Assembly (NCBI RefSeq): GCF_029714185.1
Contig: NZ_CP121671.1
Location: forward strand, 1,302,001 to 1,366,000
DNA: 64,000 nucleotides
Source: Halobacillus naozhouensis
GTDB lineage: Bacteria; Bacillota; Bacilli; Bacillales; Halobacillaceae
Reading direction: 5' to 3'
Below, piece after piece: positions 23,316-32,239 of the stretch; the stretch's first letter is position 1, and each line of letters begins with the position of its first letter. The notes below the pieces were generated by a model. That model was not told the DNA's origin. It saw nothing but the letters and a program-made list of their open reading frames with translations, and did not search any database. The translations under genes were made by a program, and so were the position numbers.

Positions 23316-24522
23316 TGCAAAAACGTTTTGGAACCAGCGCTTTCAGGAACACATGAAGGAAACAAGTCGGTACTTGCGTTATATTTTCAACGGACATATC
23401 GCGATTGCGATGATTTTCTTTATATCAGCTCTGGCCTATTACTATCAACAGTGGCTTATGGATCTGCCGGACTCGTTTCCAACTGCCTGGATTGTAGGAA
23501 TTGCCTTTGGGCTAGTAGCTAGCTACAGTCCCGTTCGTACTTTGTTGAAGGAGCCGGACTTAATTTTCCTTCTGCCGGCAGAACATCAGCTTGGTGATTA
23601 TTTCAAACGTTGTCTCTATTACAGTTTTATAATTCAGTTGTATTTAATTTTCCTTGTGGCTGCTGCACTTGGGCCTTTGTACTTTGCTTCTTATCCTGGG
23701 CTTGGGACACGTCATTATTTAATGATGCTCGCTGTTATCTTGATTGCAAAAGGGTGGAATATGCTGGCCAATTGGTGGATGCTCAAGGAACGCAATGCGA
23801 ATATCCGCCTGACGGATCAACTGGTAAGAGGAGTCATCAGTGTACTTCTGTTTTATTTTCTGGCTCAAGGTGAATGGATCTTCGCAAGTATTGTTACGAT
23901 ATTCCTCGTTGCGATCATGTTGTACGCCTACTACTTATCACGGAAAAAAGCTGGACTAGCCTTTGATTTACTAGTTAGTAAGGATCAGGCACGGATGCGG
24001 ACTTTTTACCGAATCGCGAATATGTTTACAGATGTTCCTCATTTGAAAAACACCGTGAAGAAGAGACATTCGCTCGTTCGGCTCTTGCTTGCTCCGGTAA
24101 GGTATCGTCAGGATCAAACCTTTACGTATTTGTACCGAATCACCTTTGTTCGCAGTAGTGACTATTTAGGAATGTACTTACGTTTAGTGGCGATCGGCTG
24201 CCTTGCGATTTGGTTTGTACCGAACTTGTGGGTAAAGATAGCCTTCGCGATCCTATTTCTGTATCTAAGCGCATTCCAAATGATGTCGCTTTGGAATCAC
24301 CACCGTACAGTGGCCTGGCTTGATTTATATCCAATTAAGCAGGAATGGAAGCAAACGGCGATGCTCAAAGGGCTTACACAGCTGATGGTTGTCCAGACCG
24401 TTGTTTTTACGTTGTTGTTCGTTATTCAGGCTAACTGGTTAGGGGCGGTTATCGTATTGATAGGGGGACTCGCGTTTAGCGCTGCCTTTATTCAAGGTTA
24501 TGTAAAACAAAAATTAGTGTAG
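23308..24522 (+). CDS. ecsB: EcsB, ABC transporter membrane subunit
   Basis: A 404-residue membrane protein with about nine to ten helices, starting with a basic cytoplasmic segment (FWNQRFQEHMKETSRYLRYIFNGH) and including the family-like FPTAWIVGIAFGLVASYSPVRT and DLIFLLPAE. It partners EcsA, whose gene it overlaps. A terminator sits right after its stop, before ecsC. Confidence 0.94.
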   Translation: MIDAKTFWNQRFQEHMKETSRYLRYIFNGHIAIAMIFFISALAYYYQQWLMDLPDSFPTAWIVGIAFGLVASYSPVRTLLKEPDLIFLLPAEHQLGDYFKRCLYYSFIIQLYLIFLVAAALGPLYFASYPGLGTRHYLMMLAVILIAKGWNMLANWWMLKERNANIRLTDQLVRGVISVLLFYFLAQGEWIFASIVTIFLVAIMLYAYYLSRKKAGLAFDLLVSKDQARMRTFYRIANMFTDVPHLKNTVKKRHSLVRLLLAPVRYRQDQTFTYLYRITFVRSSDYLGMYLRLVAIGCLAIWFVPNLWVKIAFAILFLYLSAFQMMSLWNHHRTVAWLDLYPIKQEWKQTAMLKGLTQLMVVQTVVFTLLFVIQANWLGAVIVLIGGLAFSAAFIQGYVKQKLV

Positions 24523-24555
24523 TACGGTTCCTCTTTTGTGAGGAGCCGTATTTTT
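24523..24555 (+). terminator. terminator between ecsB and ecsC
   Basis: TACGGTTCCTC (24523-24533) pairs with GAGGAGCCGTA (24540-24550), one wobble, then five T. The ecsC ribosome-binding site begins 6 bases later. Confidence 0.8.
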
Positions 24556-24573
24556 CAGATAGGAGGCAGTTCA

Positions 24574-25281
24574 ATGGGCTATGAAACAGAAGCGTATAAA
24601 GAAGCAATAAGGTGGAGCAAGTCACTGGAGAAGCGTTCTTCCATCATTCAAAGATCTTCCAAGCGACTGCAGTCGTCGATCAATGAACGAATACCTGATC
24701 GGGTCCATTCGATTGTAACGGAGAGTGTCCGCAAGATGATCGAATTGGCGTTAACGTCTTCCAAATATATTCGCCCAATCGATATTGATGAAACACTGAC
24801 CTTTAAGGAACGAGAAGACCTAGTTAAGCAGCGTCTTCAAGAATATAAAGGAGCTGCCTCCTGGGAAGGGGCAGGGACGGGGTTTGGAGGCTTCTGGCTT
24901 GGGGCAGCCGATTTCCCACTGCTGTTGAGTATTAAAATGAAGTTTCTGTTTGATTCAGCGCAGTACTACGGCTTTAATGTGAATGAATATGAGGAGCGAG
25001 TGTATTTACTGCACATTTTTATGCTCGCTTTTTCAAGTGATGAGGAGCGCGTGAAGGTGCGGGATATTTTGTTGGACTGGGAAGCGGCACCGCCAGAGCG
25101 TAAAGAAATAGACTGGAAAACGTTGCAAATTGAATATCGGGATACAATTGACCTCGCTAAATTGTTTCAGCTCGTTCCCGGCTTCGGAGCAATCGTAGGT
25201 TATGTGGCTAATAAGCGATTTCTTGAGCAATTAGGGGAGACGACAATGAATGCTTATCGTCTCCGAATGTTAAAAAATTAA
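24574..25281 (+). CDS. ecsC: EcsC family protein
   Basis: A 235-residue EcsC protein. The conserved core is AASWEGAGTGFGGFWLGAADFPLLLSIKMKFLFD (about 95-130), followed by VYLLHIFMLAF and, at the end, LVPGFGAIVGYVANKRFL. The function is unknown though it is linked with the Ecs transporter. The ATG at 24574 has AGGAGG 7-8 bases upstream; an in-frame extension to 24538 lies inside the terminator hairpin and is rejected. Its stop overlaps that of the convergent yhaA. Confidence 0.92.
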   Translation: MGYETEAYKEAIRWSKSLEKRSSIIQRSSKRLQSSINERIPDRVHSIVTESVRKMIELALTSSKYIRPIDIDETLTFKEREDLVKQRLQEYKGAASWEGAGTGFGGFWLGAADFPLLLSIKMKFLFDSAQYYGFNVNEYEERVYLLHIFMLAFSSDEERVKVRDILLDWEAAPPERKEIDWKTLQIEYRDTIDLAKLFQLVPGFGAIVGYVANKRFLEQLGETTMNAYRLRMLKN

Positions 25282-26453
25282 TCATGTTGTTCTTGAAAGG
25301 AACGGTAAGCTTGCACCAGCGTTTTAGCTGCATGTGGAAGAGCACGCTCGTCAAAATCAAACTTCGGATGGTGATGAGGATAGGCATGTCCGGGAATTTG
25401 GGCCCCTGTAAAGTAAAAGGCACCTGGTTTCTTTTGTAAGTAGTAGGCAAAGTCCTCGCCAGCCATCGATGGGTCCACTTCTTCGGTTCGCAGGGAGGAA
25501 TCGGCTTTCGTCGCGTCCTTTAAAATCAACTCGGCCTGAGCAGCGTGATTGTCTACCGGTGGATAACCCTTTTCGTAATCAAATGTATAGTCGGCACCAG
25601 CACCTAAGCAGGCCCCTTTGATCGTTTTTTCCATTTCTTCGATGATCAGCTCTTGAACTTCAGGGTCAAATGTCCGGACTGTTCCTGTTAAGGTGGCCGT
25701 GTCGGCAATAATGTTAAACGTTTGACCTGATTCAAATGTTCCGACAGTGAGCACAGCTGTTTTGAGCGGATCGACCTTGCGGCTCACCACTTGCTGTAAA
25801 GAAGACACGAGCTGGGAAGCGATCACAAGCGCATCTTTGGTCAGGTGCGGTTGAGCTCCATGCCCGCCTTTTCCCTGGATCTTAATGGTAAAACTATCGG
25901 CTCCAGCCATAAACGGGCCTTTGGATGTTTGGATCACGCCAAGAGGTGTGCTTGCCCATAAATGTGTTCCAAATACGGCATCTACATCATCGAGTGCGCC
26001 TGTATTAATCATCGCTTTAGCGCCGCCTGGAACAAGCTCTTCGGCATGCTGATGAACAAAGATCACTGTGCCAGGAAGCTGGTCTTGAAAAGGAAGAAGG
26101 GCTTCTGCCAGGCCTAAAAGAGCAGCCGTATGACCGTCGTGTCCACAGGCATGCATAGCACCATCGTTGGTTGATTTGTAATCCACTTCGTTTTCTTCCT
26201 GAATCGGCAATGCGTCAAAATCTGCCCGCAGTGCGACTTTCTTTCCGGGCTTTCCGCCAGCTAATGTCGCAACAATTCCATTTCCTCCGACACCTTTTTG
26301 GTAAGGGATGCCGAGCCGTTCATATGTATCTGCGATAAAAGATGCTGTTTCTGTTTCATGAAACGAAACTTCTGGGTGCTTGTGTAAATACCTTCTGGTC
26401 CTCACCATGTTTTCATATTGGTCATCAATAGCCTGAAAAACGGACTCCCACAT
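25278..26453 (-). CDS. yhaA: M20-family amidohydrolase (YhaA)
   Basis: A 391-residue peptidase M20D / N-acyl-amino-acid amidohydrolase. Metal and catalytic motifs are LHKHPEVSFHE (about 23-33), MHACGHDGHTAALLG (about 101-115; Cys and two His ligands), VFVHQHAEELVPGGAKAM (about 132-149; catalytic Glu) and DPSMAGEDFAYYL (about 341-353). It probably removes acyl groups from N-acyl amino acids in the cytoplasm. The ATG is preceded by AGGAGG on minus. It converges on ecsC with overlapping stops, as in B. subtilis. Confidence 0.92.
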   Translation of the reverse strand: MWESVFQAIDDQYENMVRTRRYLHKHPEVSFHETETASFIADTYERLGIPYQKGVGGNGIVATLAGGKPGKKVALRADFDALPIQEENEVDYKSTNDGAMHACGHDGHTAALLGLAEALLPFQDQLPGTVIFVHQHAEELVPGGAKAMINTGALDDVDAVFGTHLWASTPLGVIQTSKGPFMAGADSFTIKIQGKGGHGAQPHLTKDALVIASQLVSSLQQVVSRKVDPLKTAVLTVGTFESGQTFNIIADTATLTGTVRTFDPEVQELIIEEMEKTIKGACLGAGADYTFDYEKGYPPVDNHAAQAELILKDATKADSSLRTEEVDPSMAGEDFAYYLQKKPGAFYFTGAQIPGHAYPHHHPKFDFDERALPHAAKTLVQAYRSFQEQHD

Positions 26454-26514
26454 CTATATTCCTCCTTCTTGTTCTCTATGGTATTCAATATATCAAGGAT
26501 TCAGACAAAAATGA

Positions 26515-26547
26515 AACAAAATAAGCTCGCCGCATGGCGAGCTTATT
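26515..26547 (-). terminator. terminator of the ferritin-like gene
   Basis: Perfect 12-bp stem AATAAGCTCGCC / GGCGAGCTTATT with loop GCAT; the minus strand continues TTTTGTTT. Confidence 0.85.
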
Positions 26548-26559
26548 GAATCTTTATGC

Positions 26560-26994
26560 TTAGTGTAAACGAGAATCTTTTAACAAGCGGTCAATCTCTT
26601 CCATATGACCAGTTTCATCCGCGATTAAATCGTCAAGTTTAATGGAAAGTTCAGTAAGACCTAATTCATCAGCCTGCTCTTTACGAACCTCATAACGTTT
26701 AATCGTTTCGTATTCAGAATTTCTTGCTTCTGTTAACATTTCTTTTACCTCAGATAAAGGCTTAACCTCAGCTGGTTTCGTCGTAGGGTTACCTCCAAGG
26801 ATACTGATCTTTTCCGCCAGATAAATAGCGTGTCCTTGTTCATCTGCTACTTCACTTTCAAAAAACGGTTTGAGAACAGAACGATAAAGCCCTGATACTA
26901 CTGCAGCGTTGTATGTGTACATAATGGAAGCAGCATATTCATGAGCTAAGTCTTCATTTAATCCATCGATTAGTTTCTTCATTTTTTCATCCAT
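26560..26994 (-). CDS. ferritin-like (bacterioferritin-type) four-helix protein
   Basis: A 144-residue protein of the ferritin-like superfamily. Di-iron ligands are seen as ED-AHEYAASIMYT (Glu about 19), FFESEVADEQGHAIYLAEK (ExxH, about 49-56), AEKISILGGNPTTKP (the typical helix 2-3 connection of bacterioferritins), SEYETIKRY (Glu about 95) and LIADETGHMEEIDRLL (ExxH, about 129). It probably oxidises or stores iron, or is an uncharacterised oxidase. The start has GGAAGGATGA upstream. It stands alone between yhaA and the thiol-oxidoreductase pair. Confidence 0.85.
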   Translation of the reverse strand: MDEKMKKLIDGLNEDLAHEYAASIMYTYNAAVVSGLYRSVLKPFFESEVADEQGHAIYLAEKISILGGNPTTKPAEVKPLSEVKEMLTEARNSEYETIKRYEVRKEQADELGLTELSIKLDDLIADETGHMEEIDRLLKDSRLH

Positions 26995-27318
26995 TGATTA
27001 TCATCCTTCCGAAGTAAAGTTGTCTCCACTAAAATGTATTCCCTGTTCTTTGTTCTTTAAACGTAGTTTCTGGATTATCTTCATCCTTTAGAGGAAGACA
27101 CTTCAAATGAAAGAGAAAGAGAGAGGAGTGCAGATGGATAGTCGGTCTGGGCCATTATTTCTCTGGCAATAGGCGCTGCTGATCGTGTCAGCTTAGTCTG
27201 GTTTTGGATGTTTTTTGACAATAGGGAAAAAGTGGCTTTTGATAAGGCTAATTTAGTTTAATTTCAAAGCAATAACTTGTATAATAGCATGTGGAGAGAA
27301 GGAGAAGGGACGATCAGA
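26995..27318. other. intergenic region with the promoter of the bdbC unit
   Basis: The left 220 bp hold no convincing gene or hairpin. Near the right end a sigma-A promoter is visible: TTTAAT (27257-27262), 17 bp, TATAAT (27280-27285), about 33 bp before the bdbC start. An upstream TTGACA (27215-27220) has no good -10 at 17 bp. Confidence 0.5.
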
Positions 27319-27744
27319 ATGAAGAAACAAAGTGAGACTTTGTTATTTATTGCTTGGGCTCAAGCCCTTGTGGCTGCACTTGGGAGTTTGTTTTATTCAG
27401 AGATATTAGGATACACCCCGTGTGAGCTTTGTTGGTATCAACGAATTCTCATGTATCCGTTAGTCATTGTTTATGGAGCTGCTTTAATTAAAAAGAAAGT
27501 GGAAATGGCAATTGCTGGGTTAATTCTTAGCGGGATAGGAATGGCTGTTTCAATCTATCACTACTTAATTCAAAAAGTACCAGCCTTTCAATCAGCGGGA
27601 GATTCCTGTGGATTAGTTCCGTGCAATGCAGAATACGTCAACTACTTAGGCTTTATTACCATTCCTTTTTTAGCGGGCACAGCATTTATTATTATTTTCG
27701 TAAGTCATGTGATGATCATTAGGTCAGAGAGGAAGAATAGCTAA
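27319..27744 (+). CDS. bdbC: BdbC-type disulfide oxidoreductase (DsbB family)
   Basis: A 141-residue quinone-linked DsbB-like membrane protein with four helices. The first redox pair is CELC (in TPCELCWYQRI, residues about 33-43); the second pair is in the loop GDSCGLVPCNAEY (about 95-107). It passes disulfides from its thioredoxin-like partner to the respiratory quinone. The ATG at 27319 follows GGAGAAGGG. Its TAA overlaps the ATG of the next gene (TAATG). Confidence 0.9.
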   Translation: MKKQSETLLFIAWAQALVAALGSLFYSEILGYTPCELCWYQRILMYPLVIVYGAALIKKKVEMAIAGLILSGIGMAVSIYHYLIQKVPAFQSAGDSCGLVPCNAEYVNYLGFITIPFLAGTAFIIIFVSHVMIIRSERKNS

Positions 27745-28235
27745 TGAAGAAAAATATGATTATATTTGGAACGATATTAGTTGGATTATTAATAATCCTG
27801 GCTTTTGTGGTCAACTATCAAAACTCCGAGAAAGCAGAAGGGAATCCATATGGACAGAGTAGTTTAGAGCAGGCAACTATTGAACAGCTCGATGATCCGA
27901 ACTACCAAAATCAGATTCAGCCGGACGAGTTGAAAGAACAAATCAGCTCAGGAGAGCCGACGACGGTTTACTTTTACAGTCCGGAATGTGTTCACTGTCA
28001 GCGAACGACTCCTGTACTGGTTCCATTGGTACAAGAACTTGGAGTCGATATGAAAAAGCTGAATCTGCTGGAGTTCAAGAATATGTGGCAAGAATATGGC
28101 ATTGAAGCGACACCGACTCTTGTACATTATGAAAATGGAGAAGAGGTAGCAAGAATTGTTGGATCACAGAAAGTTTCTACATTTGAAGACTTTTTCCAAC
28201 AAGAGGTACTGGATGGCGGATCGCAAGAGCAATAA
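27744..28235 (+). CDS. membrane-anchored thioredoxin-like protein
   Basis: A 163-residue protein with one N-terminal anchor (MIIFGTILVGLLIILAFVV) and an extracytoplasmic thioredoxin fold containing the active site YFYSPECVHCQRTTP (CVHC, residues about 80-83) and the cis-Pro segment IEATPTLVHYENGE. Coupled by start/stop overlap to the DsbB-like gene, it is the likely thiol oxidase partner, taking the BdbD role in a shorter form. Confidence 0.87.
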   Translation: MKKNMIIFGTILVGLLIILAFVVNYQNSEKAEGNPYGQSSLEQATIEQLDDPNYQNQIQPDELKEQISSGEPTTVYFYSPECVHCQRTTPVLVPLVQELGVDMKKLNLLEFKNMWQEYGIEATPTLVHYENGEEVARIVGSQKVSTFEDFFQQEVLDGGSQEQ

Positions 28236-28270
28236 AAAAAGTGAGCGGCCTAAGCTGCTCACTTTTTTTA
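28234..28270. terminator. bidirectional terminator, thioredoxin-like / hmoB
   Basis: AAAAAAGTGAGC and GCTCACTTTTTT form a 12-bp stem with T-runs on both strands between the convergent genes. Confidence 0.88.
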
Positions 28271-28780
28271 TGACTCCTTATCAAGTTGGAGCATTTGGTA
28301 TTTTGTGATATATGGCTTGCCATCAATAAAGGAAGGTTTCTGTTTGTGATCAGGGCTGGAGTTTTGATGGGCTTTCTCAAAGGACTGCGAATTCTTCCAG
28401 TCTTCAAAGCTCTGTTGATTGCGCCATTGTGTAAATACAACATAGGTGTTTCCTTTTAAGGGGCGCAAAATGCGAATGGCCTGAAATCCATCCATTCCTT
28501 CTACTGTACCTACCCGTTTCTTGAAGCGGTCCTCAAATACAGGGCGGCCTTCATAAGAAACAGGGATATTATTCATGACCACATAACCCGTGTTCTGGAC
28601 GTCCCCGGCGGAATCAACTATTTCATAATCGCGTCCTTCTTCAAAAATAGAAGGTTCATCTCCCTCGTAGTAGGCAACGGTTTTGTCCTGATCCTGCATG
28701 AACAACAGATTTGCTTCTTTGTGCTGTTGATCTAGCTTTGCTAAATAGTTTAATGTACCATTTGTCATAGATACGATCAT
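28268..28780 (-). CDS. hmoB: HmoB-type heme-degrading monooxygenase
   Basis: A 170-residue protein matching HmoB (YhgC). The C-terminal ABM ferredoxin-like domain (about 65-165) contains NNIPVSYEGRPVFEDRFKKRVGTVEGMDGFQ, VVFTQWRNQQSFEDWKNSQSF and the family His in FEKAHQN. The N-terminal half is a second, degenerate ferredoxin-like unit. It cleaves heme, releasing iron. It is divergent from pbpF and near hemEHY, as in B. subtilis. AAAGGGGA precedes the ATG. Confidence 0.88.
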   Translation of the reverse strand: MIVSMTNGTLNYLAKLDQQHKEANLLFMQDQDKTVAYYEGDEPSIFEEGRDYEIVDSAGDVQNTGYVVMNNIPVSYEGRPVFEDRFKKRVGTVEGMDGFQAIRILRPLKGNTYVVFTQWRNQQSFEDWKNSQSFEKAHQNSSPDHKQKPSFIDGKPYITKYQMLQLDKES

Positions 28781-28873
28781 TTAGAAATGTCCCCTTTCCT
28801 GCATCAGCTTAAGTGTAGCAATTGTGCAGGATCAATCGCAAGTTTTAACGTGATAGGAAAGGATGCACAACGT

Positions 28874-31042
28874 GTGAACATCAAAGATTACTTAAAAAGC
28901 CGCCCCGCCTGGATGACTTCTCTTAAATGGCCGGGGATCGCTTTAGGCGCCATATTCTTGCTGGCTTTAGCAGGATACTTATTTATTGTTTTTGGCGGAA
29001 GGTTTGTCGTTTCAGAAGAAGAATTGATTCTAGATGCAGCGACAACCGTGGAAACCGTCGATGGACAAGTGATAGAACGGATTTATACAAAAAACCGAAC
29101 GTTAGTCGATATTTCGGAGATTCCCAAGCATGTGCAGCAAGCCTTCGTGGCAATAGAGGACAGTCGCTTCTATGAACATGCAGGGGTCGATTTTAAATCG
29201 GTGCTCCGCGCCGTATATCGTGACATTATTGCGATGGGTAAAGTTGAAGGGGCAAGTACCATCACCCAGCAGCTGGCTAAGAATTTATTCCTGTCGAACG
29301 ATAAATCGTGGATGAGGAAAACAAAAGAAGTGATGGCAGCGATCTACTTAGAAAGAAATTTTACGAAAGATCAAATCTTAGAACTTTATTTAAATCGCAT
29401 TTATTTCGGCAAGGGAGCCTACGGAATCGAAGCGGCTTCGCAAACTTATTTTAATAAGTCGGTTTCAGATCTGACGGTGGCTCAAGGGGCCCTGCTTGCC
29501 GCTTTGCCAAAAGCCCCTAATAATTATTCTCCATTTGAAAACCCGGAGCGTGCCGAGGACCGAAGAAATATCGTGCTTTCTCGCATGGAGGCACTTGGAA
29601 TGATCCAGGCTGAGAATATGGTCAGTTTGCAAGGGGCCACTCTCGGGGTTGAACAAGGAGAGGAAGATACGGAAACATGGTCAAACAGTTATGTGGATCT
29701 AGTAATAAGAGAGGCTGCTGATGAGTACCACCTATCCCGTGAAGAATTGAAGCGGGGCGGCTATCGCTTAATTGTCAAGATGAACCCTGAGATACAGGAA
29801 GTGGCCGCTTCTGAAATGAAGCACGGTGAATTTGTTCCGGGTTCCAAAGGGCAGGTGCAAGGTGCCTTTACGTTAATGGACAATGACAGCGGAGCCCTTG
29901 TGGCTGTAGTTGGCGGGCGCGGCTTTACACACGGTGATGTGAATCGTGTGACCGTGAAAAAACAGCCTGGTTCTGTCATCAAACCACTGGCTGTCTACGG
30001 TCCTGCTTTAATGGGACCTAAATATATTCCGTATTCCCTGCTTCGTGATGAAAAACGATCTTATGGCGAGTACAATCCTCGTAATTATAATGGAGAATAC
30101 GCTGGTCTCACATCGCTTTATCAGGCTCTCGTCAAATCAAAGAATGCTCCTGCCGTCTGGTTACTCGACCAGATGGGGATTTCTTATGCCAAAGAGTATT
30201 TGGAGGAACTCGGTTTGCCAACCGAAGATCAAGGGTTAGCGATTGCACTTGGCGGATTATCAAGAGGGTATTCACCGTTGCAGCTGACGGAAGCTTATCG
30301 AAGTTTTGCACGTGAAGGGAAAGTCACCAACGCTTATACGATTCAACGAATTATCAATCGGGACGGTGAGGTGATTCATCGTCATGAGCAGGAGGAACGG
30401 CAGGTTTTTGACAAACAAACGGCCTGGTATATGACTGAAATGCTTGAGACGACTGTGTCTGATGGTACAGCAAAAGCAGGCAGCTATCCAAAAGCTTTAG
30501 CGGGAAAAACAGGGACACAACAGCATCCAACCGTAAAGGGGAAAAATAAAGAAGTGTGGTTTGCTGGTTATACGCCTGAATATACTGGCACACTATGGAT
30601 GGGATACGACAAGTCAGGAGAAGAGTATTATCTATCAGGCGGAAGCTCTTATCCGACAACATTAATGAAGTCGATTTTAACAGCTGTGGATCGTCAGCAA
30701 GATCTCGCTGACACTTTTGTGAAACCAGAAGGAATGAAACGTCTGCCTGAACCGATCACGCTGCCAGTGTTAACAGATGTCGAAGGTTCAATCGGGTTCG
30801 GCGGGATTGGGCTTATCCGCGGCACGCTGTCGTGGACACCTGCTAAAGATGACAGAGTTGTGTATCGAATTTACCAGGGAACGGGCGATAAAAAAACGTT
30901 AGTGGACGAAGTGACGGGGAAAGGTGAATACCACATCGGAGTGCTGGATGTCTGGGATGAGCCGACATTTGTTGTGGTTCCCTACGATCCGTTGACGGGA
31001 CTCGAAGGAGAGCCTTCAAACCCTGTTACATTAGAATGGTAA
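28874..31042 (+). CDS. pbpF: PbpF, class A penicillin-binding protein 2C
   Basis: A 722-residue bifunctional peptidoglycan synthase. One N-terminal anchor (WPGIALGAIFLLALAGYLFIV) precedes the GT51 glycosyltransferase domain: EDSRFYEHAGVD (catalytic Glu), GASTITQQLAKNLFLS and RKTKEVMAAIYLER. The transpeptidase has PGSVIKPLAVY (SxxK), the SKN in KSKNAPAVW and KTGTQQ. A short beta domain follows to SNPVTLEW. The GTG at 28874 is used because AAAGGA lies upstream; an in-frame extension from 28787 overlaps the hmoB promoter and contains no good signal. Confidence 0.93.
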   Translation: MNIKDYLKSRPAWMTSLKWPGIALGAIFLLALAGYLFIVFGGRFVVSEEELILDAATTVETVDGQVIERIYTKNRTLVDISEIPKHVQQAFVAIEDSRFYEHAGVDFKSVLRAVYRDIIAMGKVEGASTITQQLAKNLFLSNDKSWMRKTKEVMAAIYLERNFTKDQILELYLNRIYFGKGAYGIEAASQTYFNKSVSDLTVAQGALLAALPKAPNNYSPFENPERAEDRRNIVLSRMEALGMIQAENMVSLQGATLGVEQGEEDTETWSNSYVDLVIREAADEYHLSREELKRGGYRLIVKMNPEIQEVAASEMKHGEFVPGSKGQVQGAFTLMDNDSGALVAVVGGRGFTHGDVNRVTVKKQPGSVIKPLAVYGPALMGPKYIPYSLLRDEKRSYGEYNPRNYNGEYAGLTSLYQALVKSKNAPAVWLLDQMGISYAKEYLEELGLPTEDQGLAIALGGLSRGYSPLQLTEAYRSFAREGKVTNAYTIQRIINRDGEVIHRHEQEERQVFDKQTAWYMTEMLETTVSDGTAKAGSYPKALAGKTGTQQHPTVKGKNKEVWFAGYTPEYTGTLWMGYDKSGEEYYLSGGSSYPTTLMKSILTAVDRQQDLADTFVKPEGMKRLPEPITLPVLTDVEGSIGFGGIGLIRGTLSWTPAKDDRVVYRIYQGTGDKKTLVDEVTGKGEYHIGVLDVWDEPTFVVVPYDPLTGLEGEPSNPVTLEW

Positions 31043-31074
31043 GGCATTTCAGAAAAACGTACAAAATCGTGACA

Positions 31075-31092
31075 ATAGGAGCGTTTTCCTAT
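31075..31092. promoter_or_regulatory. inverted repeat in the hemE promoter region
   Basis: ATAGGA-GCGTTT-TCCTAT, perfect 6-bp arms, directly downstream of GTGACA and overlapping TATACA. It may be an operator or chance; no known regulator box is matched. Confidence 0.3.
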
Positions 31093-31196
31093 ACACAAAG
31101 ATTATTAATCGGTATAGTGGAAAACGGATGAAGATGTTCGTGTGGGATGGAATGTTCAACGTTATTTGAACGCGCACTATAAAGGAGCAATGAACC

Positions 31197-32225
31197 ATGA
31201 AAGAATCAAATGATACGATTTTAAAGGCTTTTAGAGGAGAGGAAACAGACTACACGCCGGTATGGTTTATGCGCCAGGCGGGCCGGTCCCAACCTGAGTA
31301 TCGAAAACTAAAAGAGAAATATTCATTATTTGAAATTACCCATCAGCCGGAGCTGTGCGCCTATGTTACACGTCTTCCTGTTGAGCAATATGGGGTCGAT
31401 GCTGCGATACTATACAAAGATATCATGTCACCACTTCCCGCCATCGGGGTGGATGTTGAAATTAAGAAAGGAATCGGCCCGATTATTCATAATCCTGTTA
31501 AAAATAGAGCTGATATCGCTAAACTTGGGACGATCGAACCAGAGGTGGATGTACCGTATGTATTCGATACCATCCGTCTGCTGACGCGTGAACAGCTGAG
31601 CGTTCCATTAATCGGATTCAGTGGAGCACCATTTACATTGGCAAGCTATATGATTGAGGGCGGACCTTCTAAGAATTATAATAAAACTAAATCGCTGATG
31701 TACAGTGACCCTGAAGCATGGTTTATGCTGATGGACAAACTGGCAGATATGACGATTACGTATGTTCGTTCCCAGATCGCGGCGGGAGCGCGAGCGATTC
31801 AAATTTTCGACTCATGGGTAGGTGCCTTGAATGAAACAGATTACCGGGCATTTATTAAACCAGTGATGGAGCGGATTTTTAATGAATTGCAGCCTGAAGG
31901 CGTACCGCTCATTCTCTTTGGTGTCGGAGCAAGGCATTTAGCTGGTCAATGGGATGACTTGCCGATTGATGTACTCGGGCTCGACTGGAGAATGTCGATT
32001 ACAGAAGCACGGGAGATGGGCATCACAAAGCCGTTGCAAGGGAACTTGGATCCATCGATTTTACTGGCTGACTGGTCTGTGATTGAGGAACGAACGAAGC
32101 AGATCCTTGATGAAGGACGCCAGCATCCTGCTCATATTTTTAACTTAGGACACGGTGTAACGCCTGATATCAGTCCAGAAACGTTAAAACGGTTAACGCA
32201 TTTAATTCACGATTACTCCAAATAA
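31197..32225 (+). CDS. hemE: uroporphyrinogen decarboxylase
   Basis: A 342-residue enzyme converting uroporphyrinogen III to coproporphyrinogen III. The N-terminal signature is VWFMRQAGRSQPEYR (residues about 22-36), with ILYKDIMSPLPAIGVDVE and the second signature GFSGAPFTLASYMIEGG; the end holds FNLGHGVTPDISPETL. First gene of hemE-hemH-hemY, with 14-bp and 3-bp gaps. AAAGGAG precedes the ATG. Confidence 0.97.
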   Translation: MKESNDTILKAFRGEETDYTPVWFMRQAGRSQPEYRKLKEKYSLFEITHQPELCAYVTRLPVEQYGVDAAILYKDIMSPLPAIGVDVEIKKGIGPIIHNPVKNRADIAKLGTIEPEVDVPYVFDTIRLLTREQLSVPLIGFSGAPFTLASYMIEGGPSKNYNKTKSLMYSDPEAWFMLMDKLADMTITYVRSQIAAGARAIQIFDSWVGALNETDYRAFIKPVMERIFNELQPEGVPLILFGVGARHLAGQWDDLPIDVLGLDWRMSITEAREMGITKPLQGNLDPSILLADWSVIEERTKQILDEGRQHPAHIFNLGHGVTPDISPETLKRLTHLIHDYSK

Positions 32226-32239
32226 GAGGTGAAGTACTG

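Noticed and set aside
27215..27243. TTGACA at 27215 as the bdbC promoter.
   Set aside because: The hexamer 17 bp downstream is TTTGAT; the TTTAAT/TATAAT pair nearer the gene is better.
31043..31196. PerR or Fur box in front of hemE.
   Set aside because: No TTATAAT-N-ATTATAA or GATAATGATTATC-like match; only a short ATAGGA/TCCTAT dyad is present.
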